A stretch of 35,429 nt of DNA from Flavobacterium sp. LC2016-01 (GCF_009711135.1 NZ_WMIC01000016.1:1-35429); one strand, 5' to 3'. Positions 28,194-35,158 are shown, counted from the first letter of the stretch. A program made the numbers and translations. The notes: generated from the letters alone by a model not told the origin.

Positions 28194-30368
28194 TTATTCT
28201 ATATCTTTGTTTAAAATTAAATATTGAAACTCAAATTGTTGCTCTGGCATATACTCGCTATAACCCCTACTAAAATGATATCGCCTATCAAGCGAATACA
28301 CAAAAACAGTTTCTTCAGGTTGAGATAATTCATTCTCACCTTCAGTATTTTCAGTCACAATAGCAACTTTATATTTCTGATATTTAACATCTTCAGGAGA
28401 AATCAATTCGTTTTCATCTTCAAAAAGATCAATCAAAAACAAACGAGGATTTTTTAAATCATCAGTAATCAATGCTTTTATAGTATCATTTTCAGCTTTG
28501 GTCAATCCCAGAATAATTTTATTAGGAGTAGAACCGTCTAATGTTTTTAATTCCAGTCCGGTAATGGTTTGAGTGCTGTCTGTAAACAGTTTCAAATTGT
28601 AATAGAATGGCTCTGGTAATTCGTAAGTTTTACTATTTGTTACAGCTCCGCTTGCAGAAGCAGTTGTTTTTGTATCTGGCGTGGTACTTCCTGTTGCAGA
28701 AACAGCATTATTCATAACATCAACAGTTTCTGTTAGATAAGTAACACGTGCAACAGTAGGTGTTTCTTTAATTCCGGTTTCAATAACATCGTTTACAGTA
28801 AGGGTTTGTGCAATAGAAATTCCTTGCTGTTTTTTGTCATAAAACTCATTGATGAGGTTTAGTTTTTCAGAAGTCATTCTGGAGTAACTTTCATCGGCAC
28901 TTAAGTTTAATAAAGGCTTTGCATCTATTAAATTAAACACGTTATCAAAAAAGTTAGCTTTTCCATATAAAATCACAAGATCTCCGTTTTCATCTTGAGT
29001 TGTTCCGGCTGTATATTGATTTACTTTTCCCTGATAAAGCAAAATATTAAGCGTTGCAATATTTTTGCCTTGTACGGCAGGCGTTGTCAGTTGAACTGTT
29101 TCCGTTAGAGAACTATAATTTCCTTCGTTATCTGGTGGTACTCGCAAACCATCAGCATTAATGAAATTGTCTTTTTGAGCATTTGCAACTTTGGCAATTT
29201 GGCCGTAAAAAGCAGTGTTATTGTTGTTATCTGTTGAAAACTGCAGATAAAGATTATTTGTAGTAACAGTATTTGCTTGCTCTTGTTTGTCAATTAAAAC
29301 CGGCCAGCCATCCGTGCCATAAGTTACGGTTGTCATTGGAACGATTCCTTCTGAACCTGCTATTAAACCTGTTTTAAGATTTTCAGGACCTTCGCTAATT
29401 TTATAGTTTCCATAAAAATCATAACTGCGGGTTCTGTCACTTTGAATGTAGATGTACCAATTATTTTTGGTTGAAAAATTATTTAGCAGATCACTGAAAA
29501 TTGCAGTTCCTTTTTTCTCAGTTTTAACTCCAGAAGTAGTTACTGTAACAATTCCATTTTCAACATGCGAACCATAAAAAGCTGCAATGTCAATAAACTG
29601 AACGCTTTGCTCGCGCTGTAATTTCGTAATGAAATCTGTTTCACCATTTACTGTAATTTCTGCAAAAGGTTTGCGGGCATATTCTAAATTAAAAGCAAAC
29701 TCAGAATTGTCAAAATTGTTTTGGTAGTCTCCGTAATTCAATACAACATCAATTCCGCATTCGCCTTGCGCAAAATTTCCTAATGATTTTCCAATATCGA
29801 TTAGTGGTAATTCAAAATCGTCTTTTTCATCAAAAGTATCTCCAGCTTCGACAAATTTTGATTCCTTAAAAAAGAAGTCAGAAATTGGAATTGTTGTATC
29901 TGTTAGATTTTTATCGTAACCAATAAATTTAGCTGTGAAAGCCGGAACAGGAATAGGCGTGACAGTTTCGCCATCTTTTTTCACACGGCCTTCATGAAAA
30001 GCTTTAAAATCTATGTTTATTTTGTCGATAAAATCTGAATACGATCCTTCATTCTTAATAACTAAAGGATCTGCATCATTGGAAAAAAAATCGCTTTTTT
30101 GCAATCCTCGATAAATAAAATATTTGATATTCAATCCAGGAAAAGGCTGTTTATAAGGACGAAGAATTAGATTGACTTTGTCATCACTGCCAGCTTGAGG
30201 CTGAACTAAAACAACACCTTTACAAATCGTAAAGGCTTTTTGGGGAGCGCCTAAAGAAAATCTAGAAGTCAGGTTGAAAACAGTTTCAGATTGAGGTCCA
30301 AAACCCTGACCTGGCAGCTGTGCGGGAAAACCTCCCGACTCTATAAAAAAATGGGATTTTGCGGACAT
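28194..30368 (-). CDS. 724-aa protein of unknown family, coupled to the toxin-like gene
   Basis: Starts MSAKSHFFIESGGFPAQLPG with no signal peptide or TM segment. It is mostly beta-rich. Residues about 60-100 (VNLILRPYKQPFPGLNIKYF and IYRGLQKSDFF) form a motif-like block. A Thr/Ser/Ala linker (about 565-590) separates a C-terminal 135-residue domain. I do not recognise a family. Its stop codon touches the start of the 1132-aa gene, and it follows the spanin gene by 26 bases, so it belongs to the lysis and toxin transcript. It may be a toxin partner, a loading or adaptor protein that docks the toxin to the particle, or a separate effector. Confidence 0.7.
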   Translation of the reverse strand: MSAKSHFFIESGGFPAQLPGQGFGPQSETVFNLTSRFSLGAPQKAFTICKGVVLVQPQAGSDDKVNLILRPYKQPFPGLNIKYFIYRGLQKSDFFSNDADPLVIKNEGSYSDFIDKINIDFKAFHEGRVKKDGETVTPIPVPAFTAKFIGYDKNLTDTTIPISDFFFKESKFVEAGDTFDEKDDFELPLIDIGKSLGNFAQGECGIDVVLNYGDYQNNFDNSEFAFNLEYARKPFAEITVNGETDFITKLQREQSVQFIDIAAFYGSHVENGIVTVTTSGVKTEKKGTAIFSDLLNNFSTKNNWYIYIQSDRTRSYDFYGNYKISEGPENLKTGLIAGSEGIVPMTTVTYGTDGWPVLIDKQEQANTVTTNNLYLQFSTDNNNNTAFYGQIAKVANAQKDNFINADGLRVPPDNEGNYSSLTETVQLTTPAVQGKNIATLNILLYQGKVNQYTAGTTQDENGDLVILYGKANFFDNVFNLIDAKPLLNLSADESYSRMTSEKLNLINEFYDKKQQGISIAQTLTVNDVIETGIKETPTVARVTYLTETVDVMNNAVSATGSTTPDTKTTASASGAVTNSKTYELPEPFYYNLKLFTDSTQTITGLELKTLDGSTPNKIILGLTKAENDTIKALITDDLKNPRLFLIDLFEDENELISPEDVKYQKYKVAIVTENTEGENELSQPEETVFVYSLDRRYHFSRGYSEYMPEQQFEFQYLILNKDIE

Positions 30369-30394
30369 ATTTTAAGTATTATTTATAAAAATTT

Positions 30395-30895
30395 TTATTT
30401 AAACCAGAGTGGTTTATAGATTTTGTAGATGAATCTTCCAATCAAATAAAGGAGAATAAGAAGCAGTAATCTTCCCAGCCAAATCTGGATTTTCTGCCAA
30501 AAAGTGATATAGTTGGTAAACTTGGTAATTGTGATCGTTTTCTCCTGAACATCTTTAATTTGTTTCGATTTCCAATGGGCGTAGAGTTCCTGTTCTTTCA
30601 GGTTGCAGTCAACTTGGAGTTTATTGTTATCAAGTCGAACCTTTGGGCTTTTTAATGTACGCCCTGGTTCGGCCTGAATAACATTTTTGAGAACTGCTTT
30701 TCCATTGATGCAGTCGAGCAATGCGCTGTATGAACTGCTGTCGTTAGTAATTTTAAAAACAGTATCGTGTAGTGTTTCTGTAATCGTTATGGTTTGAATT
30801 TTATTTTCGTTTTGTACTGGTTTTGGACTTCGGCATGAAATCACGATTAAAACAATAGCAAGTACAAAAGCAAAGCATTTTAGTTTTTTAGTCAT
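30395..30895 (-). CDS. unimolecular spanin-like lipoprotein (166 aa)
   Basis: The N-terminus is a lipoprotein signal: KK, a hydrophobic stretch and the lipobox VIS-Cys21. The middle, residues 22 to about 135, is periplasmic and charged (about 95-130 helical, KEQELYAHWKSKQIKDVQEK). A C-terminal TM helix lies about 139-158 (IWLGRLLLLILLYLIGRFIY) with a short basic cytoplasmic tail. This layout, with one end lipid-anchored in the outer membrane and the other spanning the inner membrane, is that of a unimolecular spanin such as T1 gp11, which fuses the two membranes at the last step of lysis. It follows the amidase by 20 bases. The topology is seen in the sequence; the function is inferred from topology and context. 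Confidence 0.75.
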   Translation of the reverse strand: MTKKLKCFAFVLAIVLIVISCRSPKPVQNENKIQTITITETLHDTVFKITNDSSSYSALLDCINGKAVLKNVIQAEPGRTLKSPKVRLDNNKLQVDCNLKEQELYAHWKSKQIKDVQEKTITITKFTNYITFWQKIQIWLGRLLLLILLYLIGRFIYKIYKPLWFK

Positions 30896-30915
30896 AATAA
30901 GAGTGGGTTTAAAAT

Positions 30916-31374
30916 TTAGTTTTGCAGACGTAAAAAGCCTTTTATGGTTTTGACATCTCGTTTTCTTCGAGCGACTTTGTAACCTTCTCGGCTTCCGGAG
31001 TCATTTGTGTTTCCTTCAATGGTATAAATCGTATTTCCGGCAATTTTCTCAACAAATCCGGCGTGCCCTGTGCCGTTATTAAAATCTAGAATAAAAACAT
31101 CGCCCGGCTGAGGTGTTTTTTTTACCAAAAGCGGTCTCGAATTATATTGATCCAATACACCAGCCGTTTTCTTTAATGGATTTTTGGCATCAATTTGAAG
31201 TGCTGCTTTTTGTGTACACCAGTAAACAAAAGCCATACACCACGCATATCCTTTTGACAGCCCAACACTTCGCAAATAAATTTCGACTTCAGGTCCAGAA
31301 TTGCTGTTTCTGGGAATTTCTTCAACGCCAATTTGCGCTGTAGCGATTTCTAAGGTTTTTTGGATTAGTGTCAT
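30916..31374 (-). CDS. CHAP-domain peptidoglycan amidase (endolysin, 152 aa)
   Basis: CHAP amidase/endopeptidase fold: Cys46 in GYAWCMAFVYWC, His104 in GTGHAGFVEKI and Glu120/Asn122 in IEGNTN form the expected catalytic set. QPGDVFILDF precedes the His, as is typical. No signal peptide, so it should need a holin to reach the periplasm, which fits a phage endolysin. Its ATG overlaps the stop of the upstream 96-aa gene (31371-31374), and the spanin gene follows, giving the order holin candidate, endolysin, spanin. It is short compared with multi-domain endolysins and has no cell-wall-binding domain, normal for a Gram-negative host. Confidence 0.85.
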   Translation of the reverse strand: MTLIQKTLEIATAQIGVEEIPRNSNSGPEVEIYLRSVGLSKGYAWCMAFVYWCTQKAALQIDAKNPLKKTAGVLDQYNSRPLLVKKTPQPGDVFILDFNNGTGHAGFVEKIAGNTIYTIEGNTNDSGSREGYKVARRKRDVKTIKGFLRLQN

Positions 31375-31661
31375 GACTGTTGTTTTCCGTTAAGCTGTTT
31401 AAATTTTTGTAATTCATCTACCAGTTGCTGGTTGATAAGCATCAGTTCTTTGTGCTGCACTTCCATTTTTTTTATGGTTTCGGTGGCAGCGGTAAGTCGG
31501 GCGGTAATGTCGTCGAGAAGATCACGATAATATTTTACGGCACTAACGGCATTATCAAGTTCGGCGGCACGGTCTTCGGCTAATGATTTTCGCATTGAGA
31601 AAAACCAGGTTACAAAAGCGGCAAAAAAAGCCGTAAGGGATGGATATAGAAATTGTTCCAT
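31371..31661 (-). CDS. one-TM coiled-coil protein, holin candidate (96 aa)
   Basis: The N-terminus has one hydrophobic segment (about residues 5-22, LYPSLTAFFAAFVTWFFSM), followed by a charged, heptad-rich helix (about 28-90, RAAELDNAVSAVKYYRDLLD onward). Gene order with the amidase (4-base overlap) and the spanin supports a lysis role. It has only one TM and a long cytoplasmic coiled coil, so it may be a pinholin-like holin or a lysis timing protein. I cannot name the family. It is the first gene after the 316-base gap 31662-31977, which holds the regulatory module. Confidence 0.6.
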   Translation of the reverse strand: MEQFLYPSLTAFFAAFVTWFFSMRKSLAEDRAAELDNAVSAVKYYRDLLDDITARLTAATETIKKMEVQHKELMLINQQLVDELQKFKQLNGKQQS

Positions 31662-31808
31662 TGAATGTATGAATGTTGAATGTTAGATAAAATTTGTTTT
31701 GGGTAAACAACAGCGAAATGTTGCTTTTTTGGAGAAAGTGCAATCTTAAATTCTGCAGTTAAATCTTTGCTGTTCTTTCCTTTTGTGATTGCAAAGATTG
31801 GGTGAAAA

Positions 31809-31876
31809 AAGCCCTAAAAAAAATGAATGCAAGGTGCATGAACATTAGTATTCTAGGGCTTTACATAGTTGTAAGG
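31809..31876 (-). promoter_or_regulatory. conserved intergenic module upstream of the lysis operon
   Basis: A dyad CTTTACA-TAGT-TGTAAGG (31859-31876, one mismatch) lies next to GAACAT-TA-GTATTC (31841-31854). On the minus strand AAAGCCCTA pairs with TAGGGCTTT (31856-31864 and 31810-31818), and a short T-run follows, so the same DNA could form a terminator-like hairpin. The pattern matches 20249-20327. The gap 31662-31977 contains no gene. Confidence 0.5.
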
Positions 31877-31977
31877 AAAGCGAACAGAAATCATTTTTGA
31901 AGAAGTAAATGACTCATCTTTGCACCATATAAAAAACGCTTTTTACAGGATGAAATTTCGCTTTCTGTTTATAATGA

Positions 31978-32223
31978 TTAAGAAGATTTTTCCTGATTGC
32001 ACATTAATTCTTCTATTTTTTTTAGTTCTGAAGTTATGGGTGTACAAAGAATTTCATACAGAGTAGTTCTTGAAATAGGATAAACAGGATAGACATATTT
32101 TCGCCATACTACTGTAGTAGGAATATCTTCTGTTTTATGTTTTTGATACAATTCTTTAACGAGTTTGTAACGCAGTAATTTATTTTTTTGAATTCCGAGG
32201 CTTCTGTTTGAAGATATAGGCAT
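31978..32223 (-). CDS. HTH-like small protein, possible late regulator (81 aa)
   Basis: An 81-residue basic protein (MPISSNRSLGIQKNKLLRYK). The core RYKLVKELYQKHKTEDIPTT then YPISRTTLYEIL looks like a helix-turn-helix with the recognition helix in ISRTTLYEIL. I have an impression of similar small proteins in Bacteroidota Mu-like prophages but cannot name a family. It lies just before the conserved regulatory module of the lysis operon, the place of a Mor- or C-type late activator in Mu-like phages. It could bind the CTTTACA-N4-TGTAAAG sites. This is inference. No signal peptide; it should act in the cytoplasm. Confidence 0.5.
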   Translation of the reverse strand: MPISSNRSLGIQKNKLLRYKLVKELYQKHKTEDIPTTVVWRKYVYPVYPISRTTLYEILCTPITSELKKIEELMCNQEKSS

Positions 32224-32321
32224 GAGAGAAGTATTTATTAAGTGATAAAAAATGAAAGAAGGTTTTAGAGGAAGAAGAATGAACTTTTAATAAGAATAAT
32301 AAATAATGACATAAATTTTAA

Positions 32322-32525
32322 ATGCAGTCAAACCATTTGATCTTTTCTCAATACTGGTTTTTTACTTCTAATGCCATTTTTAAATCTCGTTCTGAGGTTG
32401 TATTTGTTAAAGATTTTTTTAACAATAAAGGTCAGCAAGCTCCGCATGACAATTCTGTTTCCATAAACCATAAGGTTTGGATTCCATTAGAAAGAATGTT
32501 TTTGGCTGCTTTTTTATTGGGCTGA
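32322..32525 (+). CDS. possible small plus-strand gene (67 aa), unknown
   Basis: An open frame opposite in direction to its neighbours, in the 400-base gap 32223-32622. Codon choice resembles other genes here (GTT, TCT, AAA, GAA), and it is followed 15 bases later by a strong hairpin with a T-run in the same direction. The protein (MQSNHLIFSQYWFFTSNAIF onward) has no domain I recognise. I see no clear promoter. The terminator is the best support. It may instead be noise, with the terminator serving a different transcript or RNA. Confidence 0.35.
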   Translation: MQSNHLIFSQYWFFTSNAIFKSRSEVVFVKDFFNNKGQQAPHDNSVSINHKVWIPLERMFLAAFLLG

Positions 32526-32540
32526 AATTGCCCGTTTTCC

Positions 32541-32586
32541 GGTTCCTGTTTTCTTCACTTGGAAGTAAAACAGGAACCATTTTTTT
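32541..32586 (+). terminator. strong rho-independent-type terminator
   Basis: A 12-bp perfect stem GGTTCCTGTTTT/AAAACAGGAACC (32541-32552 with 32567-32578) is followed by A then seven T on the plus strand (32579-32586). The T-run direction means it ends a rightward transcript, supporting a plus-strand gene or RNA just to its left. Confidence 0.7.
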
Positions 32587-32621
32587 ATCTGTAATTTTTA
32601 AAAAACAGATTTTTGGGTTTT

Positions 32622-32822
32622 TTAGCCCTTATAAGTGGCTGAGGTATGTTTTTTAAATCGGGGATTTTTTATCACGATGCTTTCATATTGATTAAAAGCC
32701 TGCCGTTCTTTATTCGACAAATCATTTTTGCAGTTCCAGTTTCCGAGACCGTCTTTAAAAATAATATGTTCATTAACCTTGTAACTTTCGTGGTCTGTAA
32801 TTGGTTTTATTTTTACGCTCAT
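32622..32822 (-). CDS. 66-aa early phage-type protein, unknown
   Basis: Reads MSVKIKPITDHESYKVNEHI and contains KERQAFNQYESIVIKNPRFK. It is small, basic and cytoplasmic, with no domain I recognise. It lies in the early group between DUF3164 and the HTH-like gene, where Mu-like phages carry small accessory genes. Probably real, given length and operon position. Confidence 0.5.
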   Translation of the reverse strand: MSVKIKPITDHESYKVNEHIIFKDGLGNWNCKNDLSNKERQAFNQYESIVIKNPRFKKHTSATYKG

Positions 32823-32955
32823 TTAAGTATTGTTTAAAAATTATTTTTATTCTGAAGCAAAGCCATTCACGAAATGAAAAAATTGGCTTTAAGTTGGTTG
32901 TAATTAACAGAATAGCTAAAAGCAACGATGCGTAAATATCATTATTAGGCTGCAT
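32773..32955 (-). CDS. possible 60-aa membrane protein overlapping both neighbours
   Basis: From the ATG at 32955, within the last codons of the DUF3164 gene (MQPNNDIYASLLLAILL), the frame has a hydrophobic segment LLLAILLITTNLKPIFSF and a basic tail. Its 3' end overlaps the start of the 66-aa gene by 50 bases, which is unusually long. It may be real or a chance open frame. The gap 32823-32944 would otherwise be empty. Confidence 0.25.
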   Translation of the reverse strand: MQPNNDIYASLLLAILLITTNLKPIFSFREWLCFRIKIIFKQYLNERKNKTNYRPRKLQG

Positions 32956-33661
32956 GATTTTGTTCGTTTTGCTGATTAAAAAAATTAAAAGCATATCCCT
33001 GTAAAAAATCTACAGACGACATAGACAACGGAATATTGGTTTTTACTCCATTTTCATCAATTCGATTTGCCTCGATAAACCAGCTTGAGCGTATTGGTTT
33101 AAATGAAGAAGCAATGATTTCAACGCCATCTGTAAATTCCTCATTATTGAATTCTTTCGTCAGTTTTTGAAGTTCTAAAACTCGTGAACCTTTTAAATTT
33201 CCTTTGGCATCTTTTTTTAATAAATTGAAAACAATTTTTACTAATGATGCAGTTTCTCTGCTTGTAGAAAGTGATGAAATGTAATTTTGTACTTTTTCAA
33301 TTCCAATAGTTACCGTATCGTCCCAGCCTTCGTTAATGCGGTAGCCAATTGTAATTTCTTCTTTATCATTAGAAAAAGTATGCGACATTTGTTTTTCTTT
33401 AAAGCCATAAACCTGATTTTTTAAATCCAGAATAGTTTCAAACAACTGAAAAGTTTCTGTTTTGGCATTTCGCATCATTTCTGAGGTTTCATGTAATCTT
33501 GAAAGTGCTTTCGGAATAGTTTCGGCTACAAGTTTTTTGTACGCATCCCTTTCTTCAAGTTTTTTATTTTCAATTCTGTTTAAAGCTTCTTTTAATTGTT
33601 GTGCCGAAAATTGAGATAAGTCCATAGTTTGGTTGATTGAGTTTGTTGATGTAGTATTCAT
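32945..33661 (-). CDS. DUF3164 family protein (238 aa), Mu-like early gene
   Basis: The middle (about 60-130) is helical (LSRLHETSEMMRNAKTETFQ) followed by strands (MSHTFSNDKEEITIGYRI). The C-terminal half has SLVKIVFNLLKKDAKGNLKG, then VLELQKLTKEFNNEEFTDGV, then FKPIRSSWFIEANRIDENG and NIPLSMSSVDF, the arrangement of DUF3164, found mainly in Mu-like prophages between transposition and late-regulation genes. The exact role is unknown. It is retained here although MuA and MuB are missing, which points to a derived or domesticated phage. The upstream 92-aa gene ends 13 bases before its ATG. Cytoplasmic. Confidence 0.75.
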   Translation of the reverse strand: MNTTSTNSINQTMDLSQFSAQQLKEALNRIENKKLEERDAYKKLVAETIPKALSRLHETSEMMRNAKTETFQLFETILDLKNQVYGFKEKQMSHTFSNDKEEITIGYRINEGWDDTVTIGIEKVQNYISSLSTSRETASLVKIVFNLLKKDAKGNLKGSRVLELQKLTKEFNNEEFTDGVEIIASSFKPIRSSWFIEANRIDENGVKTNIPLSMSSVDFLQGYAFNFFNQQNEQNHAA

Positions 33662-33674
33662 AGTTTACAGGCTT

Positions 33675-33953
33675 TTAGTTTAGTAATAAAATTTCGTCTT
33701 TGAATGGATCACTATAATAAGGTTTGAAATTATGCAGTACTGCAAGTTTTGAAACCTCTTTTAATTTGTTTTCAATACTTTGTGAAACAGGACGCGGAGA
33801 AGCAGTCTCATTGTCCAGAATATGCATCCACTGAAAACGTTCCTGATTAATACAGATTCTTTCCCCGGCTGTAAAAGTTTTGCTTCGTTCAGAACAATAT
33901 TGAAGTGCTAGATACAATTGAGCAATTCTTGTTTCGATTTGATTTTTACTCAT
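33675..33953 (-). CDS. 92-aa early phage-type protein, unknown
   Basis: Reads MSKNQIETRIAQLYLALQYC and then ERICINQERFQWMHILD. It is mainly helical, with two Cys and no recognised domain. Its ATG shares bases with the stop of the upstream 44-aa gene (ATGA), a typical coupled overlap, and DUF3164 follows. Probably a real early gene of unknown role. Confidence 0.55.
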   Translation of the reverse strand: MSKNQIETRIAQLYLALQYCSERSKTFTAGERICINQERFQWMHILDNETASPRPVSQSIENKLKEVSKLAVLHNFKPYYSDPFKDEILLLN

Positions 33954-34084
33954 GATTTTTTTTCTAAGTTGGTTCGTAATTTTTTTATATCAGATTCTAT
34001 TAATGTTCTTTCTGGGCTATTTGGATTTTCAATGAGCCAACTTTCCAGTTCTTGAATTTTTTCCTTGATTTGATTTGTTTCCAT
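33950..34084 (-). CDS. 44-aa helical protein, first early gene
   Basis: The ATG is at 34084, reads METNQIKEKIQELESWL and ends at a TGA that overlaps the next ATG. It is acidic at first and basic at the end, and predicted coiled or helical (IKEKIQELESWLIENPNSPE). The ATGA overlap with the 92-aa gene argues that it is translated. No recognised family. In Mu-like phages the slot after the early promoter holds a small regulator such as ner, but this protein has no clear HTH. Confidence 0.5.
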   Translation of the reverse strand: METNQIKEKIQELESWLIENPNSPERTLIESDIKKLRTNLEKKS

Positions 34085-34300
34085 TTTATGAATTAATTAA
34101 TGATAAAATTTGTTTAGGTATTTGTTGCTGTTGATTAATATTACTATATAAGTGTAGTTTATTTCATTGTTGAGAAGCTTTCTGGTTTAGTTTGTTTTTT
34201 AGTGTTTTGTATGTTTGTTTTTATCTGTTAATCAGTTTGTTGTTGGGTATTTGTATTTTTTTTATGATTTCTGTGTTTCATAAATTTGTGTGCAATTGTG

Positions 34301-34331
34301 TTGTTTTTGATTTTTATTTTTCTTTACTTTG
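34301..34331 (+). promoter_or_regulatory. candidate rightward promoter for the S24 repressor
   Basis: TTG (34301-34303), 21 bases, then TACTTTG (34325-34331) fits the Bacteroidota TTG-N-TAnnTTTG pattern. It directs the repressor gene starting at 34393. Its -7 element is directly next to the -7 element of the leftward promoter, on the opposite strand. Confidence 0.55.
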
Positions 34332-34364
34332 CAAATATAATGTAAAAAAACACATTAAAACAAA
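34332..34364 (-). promoter_or_regulatory. candidate leftward early promoter
   Basis: The minus strand reads TATATTTG at 34339-34332 (TAnnTTTG) and TTTG at 34364-34361, spaced 21 bases, which fits the Bacteroidota -7/-33 pattern. The first operator-like site lies in the spacer. Transcription would start near 34325, inside the rightward promoter. The leader to the first gene is about 240 bases, A-rich and with no gene. Confidence 0.5.
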
Positions 34365-34386
34365 TAATTAACGTAAAAAAATACAT
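34340..34386. promoter_or_regulatory. two 16-bp operator-like sites
   Basis: ATGTAAAAAAACACAT (34340-34355) and ACGTAAAAAAATACAT (34371-34386) share the form A(T/C)GT-A7-(C/T)ACAT, with end-to-end palindromic character, and their centres are 31 bases apart, about three helical turns. The first sits in the spacer of the leftward promoter; the second ends 6 bases before the repressor ATG. This is the expected layout for CI-type repressor binding. The sites are visible; binding is inferred. Confidence 0.5.
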
Positions 34387-34392
34387 CTTTTT

Positions 34393-35076
34393 ATGGGGTC
34401 AACAGAGAGAGTGAGAGAATATCTTGATTATAAAGGGATTACTAAGTATAAATTTTGCAATGATTTGGGTTTTTCTAATAAATTTTTAGATAATAGCAGT
34501 AATATGGGAACGGATAAGGCGTGTAAAATATTACATCATTATCCGGAAATAAATTCAGAATGGTTATTGACAGGAAATGGGTCAATGATAAAAGAAAATG
34601 AAACTAATATTGTAATTATGAATAGTGACCGAAAAACGATTGACTCATTGCATACCAATCAAGAAATACCTTTATATGATCTTGAAGCTGTTGCGGGTTT
34701 AAGAGAGTTGTTTAGCAGTGGAAAACCGCAACGAGTTTTGGATACAATAAAAATCCCAAATTTGCCAAAATGTGATGGTGCAATTTCGGTTACGGGTGAC
34801 AGTATGTATCCGCTTTTGAAATCGGGAGACATAATATTGTATAAAGAGACAGAGTTTGAAAATATCTTTTTTGGGGAAATGTATCTTTTAAGCGTGAAGT
34901 TGAATGAATGGGAGGAATACATTACTGTTAAATATGTTCAGAAATCGGAGCAAGGGAATGAATTTGTAAAGCTCGTAAGTCAAAATTCGCATCATCAGCC
35001 TAAAGATATTCATATTTCAAAAATATCTGCATTAGCGCTTATAAAAGCAAGTATTCGTATTAATACTATGATGTAG
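34393..35076 (+). CDS. XRE/S24 CI-type repressor (227 aa), SOS-cleavable
   Basis: Residues about 5-60 are a helix-turn-helix domain (ERVREYLDYKGITKYKFCND, then the conserved phage-repressor segment INSEWLLTGNGSMI). Residues about 95-220 are a LexA/CI-type S24 peptidase: candidate cleavage site Ala101-Gly102 (EAVAG), catalytic Ser137 in VTGDSMYPLLKSGD and catalytic Lys180 in ITVKYVQK. All residues needed for RecA-stimulated self-cleavage appear present. It is the only large plus-strand gene and faces the early genes across a shared control region, as in a lysogeny switch. It should hold the locus silent until DNA damage. The ATG at 34393 follows the second operator-like site. Confidence 0.85.
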   Translation: MGSTERVREYLDYKGITKYKFCNDLGFSNKFLDNSSNMGTDKACKILHHYPEINSEWLLTGNGSMIKENETNIVIMNSDRKTIDSLHTNQEIPLYDLEAVAGLRELFSSGKPQRVLDTIKIPNLPKCDGAISVTGDSMYPLLKSGDIILYKETEFENIFFGEMYLLSVKLNEWEEYITVKYVQKSEQGNEFVKLVSQNSHHQPKDIHISKISALALIKASIRINTMM

Positions 35077-35158
35077 TAAAAAAATATGAAATCATCTCTT
35101 GAAGTGAGTTTTTTTGGATGATTAGAAAGCTTTGCTTTTAACTTGTGATTGTAAAAGA

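Noticed and set aside
3179..31661. Extracellular contractile injection system or R-type tailocin core genes
   Set aside because: No sheath, tube, spike, baseplate, LysM hub or AAA ATPase sequence was found in any large gene. The name is not justified from this window alone.
34659..34922. Minus-strand open frame of 87 codons
   Set aside because: It is antisense to the S24 peptidase domain of the repressor, whose catalytic residues prove the plus-strand frame.
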